A stretch of DNA of 64,000 bases from Larimichthys crocea. Its lineage: Eukaryota > Chordata > Actinopteri > Sciaenidae. Each line of letters begins with the position of its first letter. Position 1 is the stretch's first letter. Made by a program: the position numbers and the translations under genes. This document shows, piece after piece, positions 38,465-53,400 of the stretch. The notes beneath the pieces were generated by a model that searched no databases, was not told the origin of the DNA, and saw only the letters and a program-made list of their open reading frames with translations. The stretch lies in the NCBI RefSeq assembly GCF_000972845.2, contig NC_040012.1, positions 11,158,930 through 11,222,929 of the forward strand, given 5' to 3'.

Positions 38465-41400
38465 GTTATTATTATAATTTTATAATTTTCTATTTTTAAA
38501 TGTTTTATTTTATTTTTGACATTGTAAAGCACTTTGGTCAGTGCATGCTGTGTAAAAATGTGCTATATAAATAAAACTTATTAACTATTTAATTAATTTA
38601 CCAAAATAATGCAAAACTGCCTGAAAAAATGAATTACTAATGTAAAATACATACGTGACATCAAATGTTTATCCTTTATGGCTTTATTTTACAAACACAC
38701 TCAACCTTGAAAAAATGCCACAAAATAAATTATAAAGTATAAAAATAAAGACCTAATTAGGCATGGCACCAGCGAGAGTGTCAGGGAGAGGAGACAGTGA
38801 GGCACTGTCGTTCATTTCAGAGAACCAGAGCTCTTAGAACCGGATCGTTCGCGACCGACACATCACTACCCTAATGACAAGTTTAAGCAAGGTAGCAAAT
38901 ACAGAAAGTAATAGTACATAGCAGTAAGATACTGAATAAATTAGGCTGGCAAAACAAACAAAACCCACCAGCAACAACAGATCTGGTGTTACCTTGAAGA
39001 AGCGGTGGACAGTCTTGTCGCTGACAGCAGATTCAGCCTGACCCTGACCAACAAGATACTGGAGGTACTTCTCAAAGCCCTCCTTGTTCTTCAGGAAGCA
39101 CATGGCTACGTCATCGTCTGTGTCACAGTCGCTCAACTTCGGGAGGAATGCCCTAAAATAAATATTAAATGCATGCACTGAATCTTACCGTGAACCTTTC
39201 TCAGTGTCTTTTATGACAGAAACACATATTTACTTTCTTTTTTTTTAAAAGTCATCAAGAGGTGAGCTCACTTGCTATGGAAGGACTTGATGTCATCGAT
39301 GTTCCTGAATATGGCGTCCTTCTGGCTGCTGACATCAGGCGGTACATCGGGGCTGTCGGCATGCTTCATGTGATGGGAGGTAAAGAACTCTACCTCTTTT
39401 ACAAACTCTGATTCACCATTAATCAGGTCCTGGATCAGTTGGCTACGGACATGAAATATTAGTTATTAGTTATGATACATCCTTAAGTTCCAGAATTTGT
39501 TTGGAGGGTGTTGATGGTCATTACTTACAATAATTTCCTCTTGTATTCACCCTCAGACACCTCCTCTACACTTGTCTCTGGGAGGTCACCCGTATCAGCA
39601 GAGAGCTAGAAGAATACACAATTGAACTATTTAAGATGTTCATCCAGAGAATTCATTAATACTGGTGATAACAGTTTAGATGTTGGTGGATCAGCAGCTT
39701 CAGTTTTAAGACATACTTTGAGTTTCTTGTCCAGGTAGGCAGGTGAGACCCAGCCTTGGCGGGATGGTGTAGTTTTGGTGGGTTTGGTCCGGACTAACCA
39801 TTTGAGTGGATGAGCTGAATCCAAAACCTCAACGTACTGTCCCTCTTTAAGAGAGATGGATTCTTTGCTCGCTATGGTGGGGTTGTAGTCAGCCGTTGCA
39901 ACATAGATGTCAAACATCTGTGAAAATATGAAGAACACATGATTTCACAAAATCTATTCAAACATCTATGTGAAGCTAACATGAGGCTTTAGCAGTCTGA
40001 ATTAGTTAAATCTGGCTACCTCTCCTCTGGCATCCCCCTCATCAGACTCAGAGGAGGAGTCAGCAATAAGGGAGGGAGGACGAGAGCGACCGTGATGAGG
40101 TGATGCAGAAGGGGTCTTGGTCTCGTCGTCACTGTCAACACCTGGTACACGTAATGAAGCTGGGGCAGCAAGATTGGAGGGAGGAAATCAGAGGAAGACC
40201 TGTCAGTAGTCCAAAGAACTAGACCATGTACCATTAAAATAATGTTATGTTATCACAAAGACAATGTTTCGGCAAAGGAAGGGATTATCATACTGTACTT
40301 TGATGAAATGAAATCAGTTTTTGTCTTGTATTTGGAGGCAGATATTAGTACCCACTCCACTCAGTTTGTCAGAGCTCGGATGAGGCAGGACCAGTCAGCT
40401 CAAAGTCACATTTCAAGGAGTAACTGACCTGAGCTCTGCTGGTATCTACCGGTGCTTTATTTACTTGGTAATGTTCCTTGAAGCATGGAAATCATTACCC
40501 CGGTGTATCTTTTGCTATGACTGTGTTAGTATTGTGACAACATGCAAGAAAAAGCTACAGTACAGACTACACAACACTGATCTGAGCTGTCCACATACAT
40601 GTCTACATTTCTACATACATGTGTCAGTGAGCATGTATTCCAGCTAAAAGTTAGTGAGACTTCATAGTGATTTCAAAGTCAATGTAGAAAAGACTTGATT
40701 AATTAATGATGCATAAGGAGGTATGAAGGGGTACAGACAGCATGAAAAGGAAAAAGATGTTTTGACAAGATGGAACTGTTGTGACCTTAAAAAATAATAC
40801 TTTTTTTTCTCTGTATGTAAAAGGAAAATTGTCTCCACAAGTCATCTGCCAATGCTACAAAAAATGGAAAAATGTATATTAATTGTGAAGCTGATGCACT
40901 TGGGATACATACTGGTAGCTTTGGGCCAAGATTTCATCCACTGGAGCACTTCGTGATTCTGTAAGCTGTCTGAATAACAAATTAATGATTGGATAAACAT
41001 TTAATTGGTTGGGTTGCTAAACTGTTGGATGTAAAAGTGGTAAAGAAATGACGTCTGTAGGAAACAACGAAAGGGTTTTAAGTCATATAATATAAAGCAA
41101 CACGTGCTGAACAACAAGCAGGGGAGGGACGCTCCTTTGTCAGGTTTGGTGTCATTTAAAATCTATAGGAAAGTGAATTCTTATTAAAGAAGTGAAGTGT
41201 TAAAGCATTCACAAAACAACACTTTAATTCTTGAATAATCCAATTGAATTCACTAAAATTCAACCAAACCTGACTGGCATGTAACAAAACAAGCAGTGTA
41301 ATCAACATTATATGTGGATTATTTGTATACCTTGTGCATCTTTAGCATTAATAACTGGCAAAGCCATTCTTTATTTTTTTTTAATGCAGTATCAGAAAAC

Positions 41401-44400
41401 TAATAAGTATAATTTAGTAAAGGCATGAACAACAGATAACAATAAACTACTGACAGGATGTTATCTGGTCATAGTTAGCTTGCTGCTTGTATGATGGTGA
41501 CAGAATTGATTGTTTCACACTGAATAAAACAATCTGTCATTCTTCATCCCACCTCAACACTCAAAGATATCCAGTGCTGGATATTAGTTTGACATGCAGA
41601 CTGAATGTTTACCGTTTATGTCCCACAGCTTTTCCCACCTTTTTTCATATTCTGAGCTAAATCTACTATTGTACTGGATATAAATTTGAACACCTAATTA
41701 TTGTAATCCATTTATTTTTCCATCCATTTTTTTTTTAATTAGCCTAATTATGTTACTTTAAGCTTGGTTTGTAGAAACCATTAAAACTGAATTAACTCCT
41801 TTTAGTCTTTTTAGTGTTAATCCATCTTTTTTTTTATTCCCCCTGGACATATTCTTCCAAAGACAAAAAGGCAGTTTTTGCACCCACTTATAACCTCCCG
41901 TCACAGCCTAAAATACACACATTATTGTTGATATTGGATGTTCTGAGGGGAGCCTTGTGTGAACAAGCTGCTTTATGTGATGATGGATACACTTCCAACA
42001 CCGCAGTGAATTATCATGCAGTTATGAGCTGCGCACTGTGTCAACTTTGTTTGATATATTTTGTTCTTTGGAAGGTATAATTGGGGGGGTTTGATTCCCT
42101 GTACCACAAAGGAGACCAGAAAATCATGTACATTTTGCTTTCTAATCACCCTGGACATATTCTAGCATTGCTCATTATTTCTGATAGAAAGTACTGACAA
42201 CTGTAAGACCAATAACTGCATATGTAATTGCACAGACAGAATGGTCCGTAACATACACTTACCTTGTGTAAACTTTGCTGATACCATTTCAGTGATCTGG
42301 GAGGTGAGTTTCATGAGGAATTCTTCTGTACCCACTTCACCTAGGTAGGGCAGTTTACCCTCTAAAGGCACACGGAGATGAAAGTGAATCATAAATATTG
42401 CAGTATTTATCACTACAAATGATTTATGTTACTGTAAAATACAAGCAATATTACTATAATATATACGATGATATGTCTCACCTTTTTTTGTACTAGCCTC
42501 TTCTTCTGGAGGACTAACTGTAATTCCAAGAACCCTGAGGAAAAGTGTTTTTATTTTACACATACAGTATTTACATGTATTCAATATGTACTGTATGCAC
42601 ATGCCATTCTGTATATACAATCTCCAGAAAAGAAAAAAAACTTACTCTGAGGGTTTGGTCTCTTTCTTTGGTTGTGGTGCTGGGAAAGGGGACCACATGT
42701 ACAATTACAATCAAATCCTGGAGACAAACTAAGGTGGTAAGAACTTTGCAACCTAGTTAGAGTTTCTGAATACACTCAAAGGTCAATATATTTTCTATAT
42801 TAAGTGCTTAGATGACTTTCTTACTCTCATCGACCTCGAGGTGAGCAGTGCAGATGGACTGTCCTGCTCTGTTTGTTGCAATACAGGTGTAGGCTCCAGT
42901 GTATTCTGTGCCCACATCCATCAAGATGAGGCTGTGCTGGCGCCCCGAGCTTGCTATTTTGTATCCCTTGGTATCAGGCTTGATCCACAGCACATCTTCC
43001 ACCTTCGACTCCTCCTTTAGCCAGGAGACCATAGGAGTGGGAGACCCTAGAAGCATAAAGGGGAGTATTAAGAGTTTTTAACAGAATATGTAACACACTT
43101 AAATGATTCGTGGTAAAGGATGTTACAACGATCACACAGCAAAGCAAACGAACCTTCTACTTTGACAGACAGAGTGATGCTGGCTCCTTGTTTCACCTTC
43201 CTGTTGCTGAACCTTTCAAGGAAGCGGGGTGGCACCAGGGGCTCCTTGGGGTCTGTGAAAATATGATGTAAATCAAAAGCACAGTCACTTATTATATACT
43301 CTTACAAAATAAGTTGCACACGTGAAAGATTTGTAGGATAAATGCCAAACTACCTCTTTTATCTTGAGGCATAATCTCTCCTGGACCTGTTACAAAACAC
43401 AGTGCAATGTTACCAATAAACATCTTAACTGATCTCAAAGAAATTTAAATTACACAATCTCATGCTCTTTTAGAGTAGGCAGCTATTCAGGGATTTGATA
43501 CATACTCAGGACCATCAGTCGGGCAGAGGAGTAAGCAGAACCAGCCGCATTGCTGATGTAGGCGGAGTACTCCCCCATGTCCTCTCTCTTTACCTTCAGG
43601 ATCTCCAAGCAATGGACATCTCTCTCTGCTTTCAGCACAATCCTATCTGAAGATCGCACAGGGTGGCCATCTTTGAACCAGTATACTCTGGGTTTGGGGA
43701 AGCCTGGAAGACAAAGGGTATTTCAGAACAGCGACAAAAAAACTTTAGTCATAGACAACTGTGTGTCTGTTGCCTCAGATAAACCAACTAATATTGGTTT
43801 ATAAACTTACCCTTTACTTTGAGCTGCATCTTAGCAAGAGGTGAACCTGGACTGACATGAACATCATGAAGCTCCTCCACAACTTGTGGTAGTTGATCAT
43901 CTTCAGCTACAGACTCAAACGTCTCAGTTTCCCTGTAGAAGAAGAGAAGACCTCAAGAATTCAGTTTTCACTAATATAAACATACATAATAGAAATATTT
44001 ATCTAAATATATTTTTTTGCCTTTGTATATATTTGTATATTGTATATTCACCTAGACATGTAGCCCTTGGCACTGATATAGGAAGATGTCTCAGTGGCAT
44101 CAGCAGCAGTGTCATAATCTGAGCTGCAAGACACTGATGAAAAAGATGATGTACAGGATTATGTGGTGATCAGTGAAATCAGGGACAATGTATGTCTCAG
44201 TGTGTGATTGTAATGCTCACCGTCAACCCTGAGTTCAGCCTTAGTGGCTGCGATGCCGCTGCTGTTTTCAGCCGTGCAACGATAAACACCCATGTCAGTG
44301 GGCAGCACAGTGGTAATGATGAGTTGGTGGCAGCCCTCCTGGTCTTCGTTGATCATGTAATGGTCATTCTCCTCCAGCAGTTTGCCATCTTTATACCAGC

Positions 44401-47400
44401 GAACGGTGGGAGGGGGCTTGCCAATCACGACACAGTCAAAGCTGACTGGATAACCGTCTGGAACATCCTGACTTTGTAGTTCTGTCAAGAAGACTGGCGC
44501 AGCTGGTAAACAAAAGAATCAAAAAGGTTGAATTTGAGAGATATTTGTATCAGAATATTGATGATTTTAAAAGTGTTTAATCTCATACGTTACTTACCCA
44601 GGGATCCAGCCACCAATGCAGAATGCTGTCTATCTTGTGTGGGGGTCCGTGTGCCATCTTGCGTGTAGCCCATCTTTTTAATTCGCAGCTCCACTTTGAG
44701 ATGCTCTGCATCCAAGATGGTGGTCTCCACAGGAACCCCATGGACTGTAAACATCTCCTGGAACCTCTTAGAGGCAACCTCAGCCTCTGTCCGTGAGTCA
44801 AAGCGAATGTAGATGTAATCGTCATCCTCCCGGTACGAGTGAGGATCTGGGGCACGCAGGTCTCCTTCATCTGCGCTGATGAATGGTTCTTCCTCGACAT
44901 CTGGCGGGAGACGTGTGCGCAGCAGGCGCCGGAGACGTCTGCTTGCCTGCCTCAGTGACTCGTCCATCTCGCTGCCTGAGGAGCTCTCAGCTTCGCTGTC
45001 GGCGCTGTAGCCCACCGTCAGCGGTCGTCGCCCAGATGATTCTCTCACCGTTCCCACTGTGACCTTACCACTGTGAGAAGACACTCCAAACTTGTTGGTG
45101 ACCTCGCATGTGTAAACACCGGTATCCTTTGTGGTGATGGCAGTGATGACCAGTGAGCAAGTACCGTCATTGTAGATATCGATATGGTGGTGCTTGCCAT
45201 CCATCAGTGGTTCTCCATCCTTCAGCCACCGCACCTTATCAGGTTTACCTTCCGCCATACATTCTAGATGTATGGTGCCATTAGGTTCTTTGGTCTGGTC
45301 TTTGAAGGTCTCTTTAAAGACAGGGCGCATGTCTTTGCGGGCTTTGTAGCCCTTGAAGGCAGCTTGAATCTTAATAGCAGCCTCTCTGAGCTCAGGCTCA
45401 TCTTCTTTACTGATCTCTATGATTTCAGTCTCCTCTGTTGCCTCCTGTTTTTTATCCGTCTGCTGAACTGTGGTTGTTTGCACTACAGTCTGCTGCACTG
45501 TTCTCTCCTCTGCCATCTGGAAATGTTTAAAGAACCTCTCAGTGGTCATAGCCTCTGCCTCGTTGGTGGTGGCTGTGACAGTAGTCTTACTGCTCTTCTT
45601 GAGGTAGGACACAAGTGATGGGGCCCCAGATCCAGACTCATCCTCGGAGCTGGTGTACAACTTGGACTCTGTCTGCTTCTTAGCCACAATGCCCTGCTCC
45701 TTCTCTGTTGATTTTATTTCCACTTTCTCTGACTCCTTCTGCACCTTCTGTTCCGATTTATTTTTATCACCTTTTTTGTCCTCTTCAGGTTGTTCAGAGA
45801 TGGAATCCAGAGTGGGCTCTCGACTCATGCGTCGCTTCTTGGCTGATTCCTCCCACAGGTCATGGAGATCACCTTCTTCGGCAGCTTCTGGAGGCAGACT
45901 GGGCTGCCCCAGTATCTCACTCTCTACCTGTTTCGCCACTTTATCTATAACCACAAAGAAATTTTCAATGTTGCTATGTTGCTTTAAAAAGGAACTTGCA
46001 GGATAAATACCAAAAAAATCAAGACAACAAACAACACACAAACACAAAGTCTCACCTGGGCTAATAAGTGGCTGTGGGGCTGCCTCTGTGTAACAATGAT
46101 AAAACAAACACACACATTGCATAGCAGTTTAAAAAAAAAGCTGTTTATATGACACCAAAAATGTAATAGTTTTAAATAATAATAGCACAATGATGCTTTA
46201 CTATAAAGCCACTATAAAGTACTTTCTGTTTTTGATCTCAGCAACTCACAGCAACTAAACCACACATCCACTCACCAAGCTGCACAGTCTGAGGCAACTC
46301 AACAGGCTCTCCAGTCCCAGCGCTGTTGATGGCTGCCACTCTAAACCTGTAGGCACTCCCTGGGGTAAGATTTTCAACCAGAAACTCTGTGTTGCACACA
46401 AGTTCAGAATGACATGGGAGCCAGAGGGCACTGTCTACCAGACGCATCTCCACCCTGTAGCCCAGAATGGGACTCCCTCCATCGTGTAGAGGAGTGAACC
46501 AAGAGAGGCTGACAGACTGTTTAGTCTTACTGAGGACCTCAGGGTCCTCTGGAGGATCAGGTACAGCTGTTGAGATCGAAAAGAAACAGGAGTTAGATGA
46601 TTTTTTCGAAGAATAATCATCAACTACATAGACTGCAATGTCACACTTACTGATGATGGTGAGTTTGGCCAAAGAGAGAGCATCTCTTGCAGCAAATGTA
46701 ATTTCCTGCTGTGGCAAAAGAGGTGCCTGTCTCAGGACAAGGCGATATGAACAGCCGTCCACCCTCATACCCCAGAGGTCACTGGACTTGATCTCAACTC
46801 CATTAGCATACCAGGCTACTTCTGCTGCAGGGACAGGCTCGGTGAGCTCAACACAAAACTCAACCTTCTGTCCCACTGCAGCCACCTTGTCCTCCAGACC
46901 CTTCACAACGTCCAGCTGCCAGCCTTACGAGAGAAAATCCACAGAATGAAAATGTAAAAGTTGCATAATTCAGGCAAGATAGTTACGATTGACAGTTTCA
47001 AATTGTGGCCTCATTCGGATGACTCACCTTTGACAGAGAGCTGGGCAGATGTGGATGCTGTGCCAGCTTTGAAAGTCACTGTGCAACTGTCTTTCATACG
47101 TAGCTCTTTCAAGAGAAGCAGATGACGACGACCACTCTCAAATGTCACAATCTCAGCATTGGGGGATTCCTTCACTGGTTTTCCGTCAAGAAGCCAGCGG
47201 AAATCTTTGCCCTCAGGACGAGACAGGGCGCACTCAAACAACGCTTCGCCTCCATCAAAGGTCTCTATATTCTCCAGGCCCTGGACAATGTCAATGGGTT
47301 TGGCTGTTGAATACAAAAGAAAAATGAAGAAAGAGAGAGCACAAACAAAAAAGATTTTAAGAAGGCCGTAATGTTAAAGTCAAACAGCACGAAATTTGTG

Positions 47401-50400
47401 ACGATCAGCAACTGATCAGTTTATTTGGCCCCATATGAAGGAGCAGAGGAGACTCCCTAAAGATTGGTGCTCTTTCCATGTGGAGGGAAGCTCACCTTCC
47501 ACATGAAGTGAAGCGACCACGCAGGTCCCCTCTGCCTCACAGGAGTATGTGCCCCTGTCCTCAGAGGACACATGGCTAATGTACAAGCGAGCCACACTCC
47601 AGTCCTGCTCCACTACCACCCTTCGGCCATCAGGCTGCAATGGCTGCCCATTTTTCTTCCACTCAGCCTTGACTGGCCTTGAGAACTGGCAGATGAACTC
47701 AGCCGGTTGGTTTTCGAGCACCCGAAGGTCCTGCATCTCGTTCACCACTTCAACTGTGGGATCTGAGGTTGGGGTCAGGGGTCATAGAGTCAGGGATTGG
47801 CCATTAGATGTAAGGATAAGAACAGGACATGCCGAATGACTTATGGGCTTTATAACCCCCAAAACCACGTTGAAGTGACGCTCATATGTGCCTGATATTA
47901 TATTATGGGTTCTCTGATACAAATTGTATGTGCCATGGTACAGTTAAGTATTTATCTCCACTGTGACCACTGTATGGTCCTATGTGACTCCTCTAAATGA
48001 ATAGGGGGTCAAAAAGCCCAATGTCAAGGTTCGGGGTAATGGTCACAATCAAGGGCCAAGAAGTGCTGACAGATGTTGGGGTGATAAATGGATAGAAATG
48101 TCAAACTTGTAAGGTAGGTATAGGGGGGGTTAGAGGTTTTAGTGCTTGAAGGTTAGGGGACAGGGATGGATAGTGGAGGTTATTTAACAGCAGCCGGCCT
48201 GCAAGGATGGGTGGAGCAGCACTTTTCCTACCATAGCATTTCTGTTGTCACTGTTCAGTGGTTCACTAACTTTGTATAATAAAACTTGAATAAAACCTTA
48301 GCATCACCAAAACCAAGCCAACTATTCACTAAATCCAAATTTGTATATTCATCATTTACATTATCAAGAAACACATCAATCAGGGCTGCACCTTTAACCA
48401 TATAATAATCACGATCATGCTTTTGGTTCCTCCTATTAAGCCTAAATAAATGCCACTTGGAAATTTAAGAGTCCATTTTCTGAAACAACGACTGGAGGGA
48501 TCCCAAATCACAGATGCTGTGATTGACTCACCTCTTCTTCCTGCAGCTGCAGGTGATTAAATATTGAACAGCAATTAGCGAAACAACAGGGAGACGTCAA
48601 TGACGTCAGTGTACGAGCAGCAACATCCACCAGGACTGCTAGCCTCAACAACAGAGATCTACTCAGCCATCAGGAAATCCTATCGTAAGGATGATTAAGA
48701 CTTGATAAATGAAGATACAACTGAGTTTTAGTGCAAAGTTTGACACACAGATAGAGACAGACGGCCATTCACGGCCATCCTGATTGCACGTCACACCATA
48801 TTTTGATGATAAGACGTGTACAATTAGAGCAAGCTTTATAATGTAACAGTGCAGGTAAAAGATTAAGGGCTACAAAACTACTTTGCTCCCAAAGATGGAT
48901 GAATAGTTGAACAGTGAGAAACATAATCGTGATTATCATGATTTATCATTCAGCAGCCCAACATATAGCACACAGAGAATCCGAAAGAGGAGCAGAAATA
49001 TCACAATTAATCATCAGTAACTCTAATAACTTTGCTGTGATGCTGCACCCAGTTGTATGTTTTGGTTATATCAAAGCATACAGCGTGGAACTCTCTACTG
49101 CCATTATTATTATTGATGGAATTAGAAACAATGCTGCTCATGCATGACAAAGCACTAGAATGTAAAAATATCCACGAATAATCTACTCGTGAAATTCAAA
49201 CGTTTTCAGGAACCCTGCAGAATGCATCATAAGTCATGATATATTCATGACTCATATTCAGAAGAATTGCACCAAATTATATTTTGTTATTTGGCCAATC
49301 ATTAACTAGAAAACAGAGGCTCTGAGGCCTACTATTTAATTCCGAATTATGATTAGTGTTGCACTGTATTAAATTGTAGTGACAACAACACAACCTTGGA
49401 TTTAGAATACAAATATTGTTGTGAGACAGATAACAATTGTAAGAAATGTTTGTTCTGCAGTGTCTCAGTCTCTACTGACTGTCTTTACAATGTGATACCT
49501 TTGACTAAAAGCTTGGCTGTTGATGTTAAACTGCCAGTTTTGAACATGACAGTGCCAGAGTCATCTGTGGCCAGGTTCTTTAGGATGAGTGTGTAGATGT
49601 GGCCCTGGCTCATCCCTATCTCATTAAAGGAGCTGTTTTCCAGCAAGGTGCCATCCAGCCACCACTGCACCTTGCCTGGTGCCCTACCAGACAGCTGGCA
49701 GGAGAAGGTTGCCCATTCCCCAACAAAGACGTCGGTGGTCTTAAGACCACACACAATGAAGACTTCTTTCACTGTTGAGTGAAAAATACACATATGCATA
49801 CACTGAGCCTCTAACGTACTCATTATCAGCATTACATACAATTTGACACAGCAACATATACAAGACAGACAGAAAATGACACCATGCAACAAGTTTACAA
49901 AGACGTAGGCCATTCCTAAAACAAACCTACTATTCTATTTGTCAAAATAGATATAAATCTAAGCATATAGTTAGAATTAAACTACTTGGCCTTAAGTTAA
50001 CTTGAGGATAGACGCATAATATTAAGATAGGCTACCTTGCACCGCCAAAGAAGCTGTAGTGAGCTGGTCTCCTGCGTCACAGGTGTAATAGCCACTGTCT
50101 TCAGGCTCCAGGTTCCATATACAGAGCTTTTGAACGCACCCTTCCTGCCTCATCTCATATTTCTTACTGGGCTGGAGGACCATGCCTCCTTTCCTCCACT
50201 CAACACGAACAGCTGGCTTAGACAGCTTACAGCGCAGGGTAATATCATCACCCTCTATGGCATCCTGGTTCTTGAGCTCTTCGTGGAAGAACACTGGGGC
50301 ACCTGGTAAGAATTTAAAATGGGAAAGTTTTGCATCAGCTGTTGAGATGCAAAGTTTAGGCATCAGATAGTTGAGATAACAAGACAAATATCTCTAAGTC

Positions 50401-53400
50401 TGTGGTTGAGAGAGTCGAAGTTCAAGAATATTTCAGCTGTTCATTTCAATTTCTTATCTCGGTCCACATTGTGGAGTCTGATCAACAGGAAAGGGACTGT
50501 TTTTTTTTAGAGGTGGCATCATTCTTTACCTTCCACAGTCAAGGTGACATCACACTGTGCATCTCCAGTGTCACATGTGTATGTTCCTGAGTCGTCAGGC
50601 ACCAGGTTGTGGATATGAAGCTGGTGGAACGCTCCGTTGTTCCTGAGGTCATACTTGAGACCTGCTTTGATGGCCACATTGTTTCTGATCCAGGTGAGAG
50701 TGGCCTTGGGGTCAGAGATGGTGCAGGCCAGAGTGGCAGTTTCACCCTCTAACGCCACTGTGTTGTGTGGCTTCTCTAGTATTAGCACTGTAAATATGGG
50801 AAACCCAAAACTATATTTAACAATGGTGGCATTTATATGCTGCATTTTCCTTTTCCCTTTTTTTTTTAAAGCTCTGGCATCAATATTTTAAAAGCTCCAA
50901 AGACACATGCATGCAGTGATTATTCTATGCTATCACAAATACTGAATAAAGATCTAACAATTTCATCTGAAATATAACTAGGGTACTTTCAGGTTTGTAA
51001 AATCCAACAAAGAAACTAAGCTATAAAACTATAACGTTTAATAAATTGAGTACTGATTTTTATTTTTATTTTTTACAATATTTGTGTTAGCATTTTTATT
51101 GTTTCATTCATTTTTTTGTGCCAGCATATTTCCTTTTGCCAAGACAAAGCTGTTTGGTGGTTGATGGAGCTGGTGATGTCATCTCCTTTACCTTTGGGTT
51201 TATCCTCCACCAGAAGACAGGCCACACTCTTCTCTTCTCCCAGTACAAAGGCGACATCCCCTGATTCATCTGTTGTCACCATCTTTAGGGCTAAACGGTG
51301 CACTCTGCCATTGATGCTCATTTGATTCAGGTCGTTATTTTGGAGGTGGTTGTCTCCGAGCCACCATTCCCCGTTTGTCACGCCTGAGTGTGACAACTCA
51401 ACCTCAAAGACAGCGTCTTGCCCAGTGATCACAGTGATATCGCAGAGTTCTCGGAGGATGCGCACATGCTCTGAGGGTGAGTGGGATGATGGGAGGTCAG
51501 TGATCAGATCTCAGCAGGGTTTCCAAAGGCATCAGTAAGAAGGTGACCAAGAATCTCATTTTAATAGTTACTTTATACTCAATGCCTCAAGTCATAGTGC
51601 ATGTGGAAAACTAACTGTCAGTCTTCAGTAGTGCAAGATTTTAAAGAAAATACTAAACTAATCTATACCAAATAAAACAAATTGAACAGAAATGACTAAA
51701 GATAAATAGATGCTGAGCAGAAGATATGATCCAGGGCTTGTTAATGGAAAGGATGAGTGTAAAATGAACTTCAGGGGAGATTAAGACAAGAGGAGACAAG
51801 AGACATAGATGAGATGAAGCTGTGTTACCTTTCACAGTCAGGGTAGCAGTGCTTCTCTTGTCTCCTGTATCACAGGTATATTCTCCACTATCCTTCAGAT
51901 TCAGCTTGTGTATGTCCAGGATATGAGTGGTAGCTCTCTGCTCAATACTGTACTTGTCTCCATGTGTGAGCACAGTTGAGCCCTTCAGCCAGGTCACCTT
52001 GCGGTCAGGGTTGGATGTCTCACAAGACAGGGTGGCCTTGTCTCCTTCAGTGGCCTCTTGACTTTCCAGCTCCTTCTTGAACAGTACAGGTGCGGCTGCC
52101 AGAAAGATCATCATAAATTAGGATGAATGAACGATTTCAAAAGTATTTTGGGTAAACATGGCCACCACAAAACACACTGTAACCACAAGGGACAATATAT
52201 ATGGTCTAATTCTACCAATTCTATACCACCAAGAAGCTTAAAACAGAGCATGAACAGTTCATTTAAAAGTTTGAGGTAAAACTCAGCAATCAAATCAATC
52301 AAGTAATATGTTCGTGGTCTGTGTGTGTGTCTGTGAGCACCATAAAACAACACAAAGGATTCATGAGTGTTAAAAAATAAAATACAAATACACTCTTGAA
52401 AATCAGAAGTAATTGTTTGGTTTATCTTTTGTTGGGGACAAAACAGAGGTGAATATGAGAGAGAAATGGTGGATGACATGCTACAAAAAATTCCTGGCAG
52501 AACTCAAATCAAAAGACCACAAGCCAAAAGCCACGACAAAAATGTTCAATTTCAATTACTGAATAATCTAAAGAGGTCAATCGCTTAGTGAATTTTGAGG
52601 ACATGCGCAAAGTTATTTGAATAATGTGTACGGACAGTCAAGGAAGTCTATACTGCAGAAAACATGCTGTAGAGCAACAAGAATTACAGTTGATCAAGAT
52701 GACCAATATGTGATTTGAATCATATAGTAGTTCAAGTTCAATGGACGAGAGAGTGAACATGCATATGTTGTAGGAAGTGGAAAGGATGTTAAAATAAAAA
52801 GTGAGACCACAAGCATCCATGTTTTAGGAAGATGAAGTAAGGATAGAGTGAAGTTGTGCCACAAGGAAGAAGAAATCATGGGTAGAAAAAGTCCAAATGT
52901 TACAAATAGAAGCAAAGTAAGTATTCATTCTCATTCCAAGAAAGAAAATGCTTAATATTTTACTAACCTCTGACTGTGAGAGAAGCAGTGGAAGTGTGGT
53001 TACCCACTGTGAAAGTGACTGTTCCTGAGTCCGCTTTGGTGACACCTCTGAGTGTGAGGCTGTGCACCGGGCCTTCGGTTTTGATAAGGTTCATTTCATT
53101 ATTTTGTAGTGGGACATCTTGGAGTTTCCACTGGGCAAGAGGTGCCTCCTCATGAGAAACCAGACATTCAAAGCGGACGTCTTCTCCCTCGTATACAACA
53201 CAGCTCTCCAGGAATTTCACTATGTTAACCTCAACCTCTGTTTGACAGATACATTCAAGCGGAATAGTTACATATTTGTCTGAAGTCACGTGCTCGACAA
53301 AGATACAGGTCTAGTTGTGCAGATTGTCATTCAAGTGGGATTAGATATATAAAGATTCATGTTGAGCTGTTATTGTGAGTACCAAGTGAAGAAAAAACAC

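Noticed and set aside
45268..46006. Plus-strand frames of 116-117 codons opposite the obscurin IQ exon
   Set aside because: Antisense shadows of a conserved minus-strand exon.
48535..48560. Possible 9-15 bp obscurin micro-exon (LQEEE) next to a donor-like GTGAGT
   Set aside because: Created by a CTGCAGCTGCAG palindrome; no convincing polypyrimidine tract and no support beyond chance.
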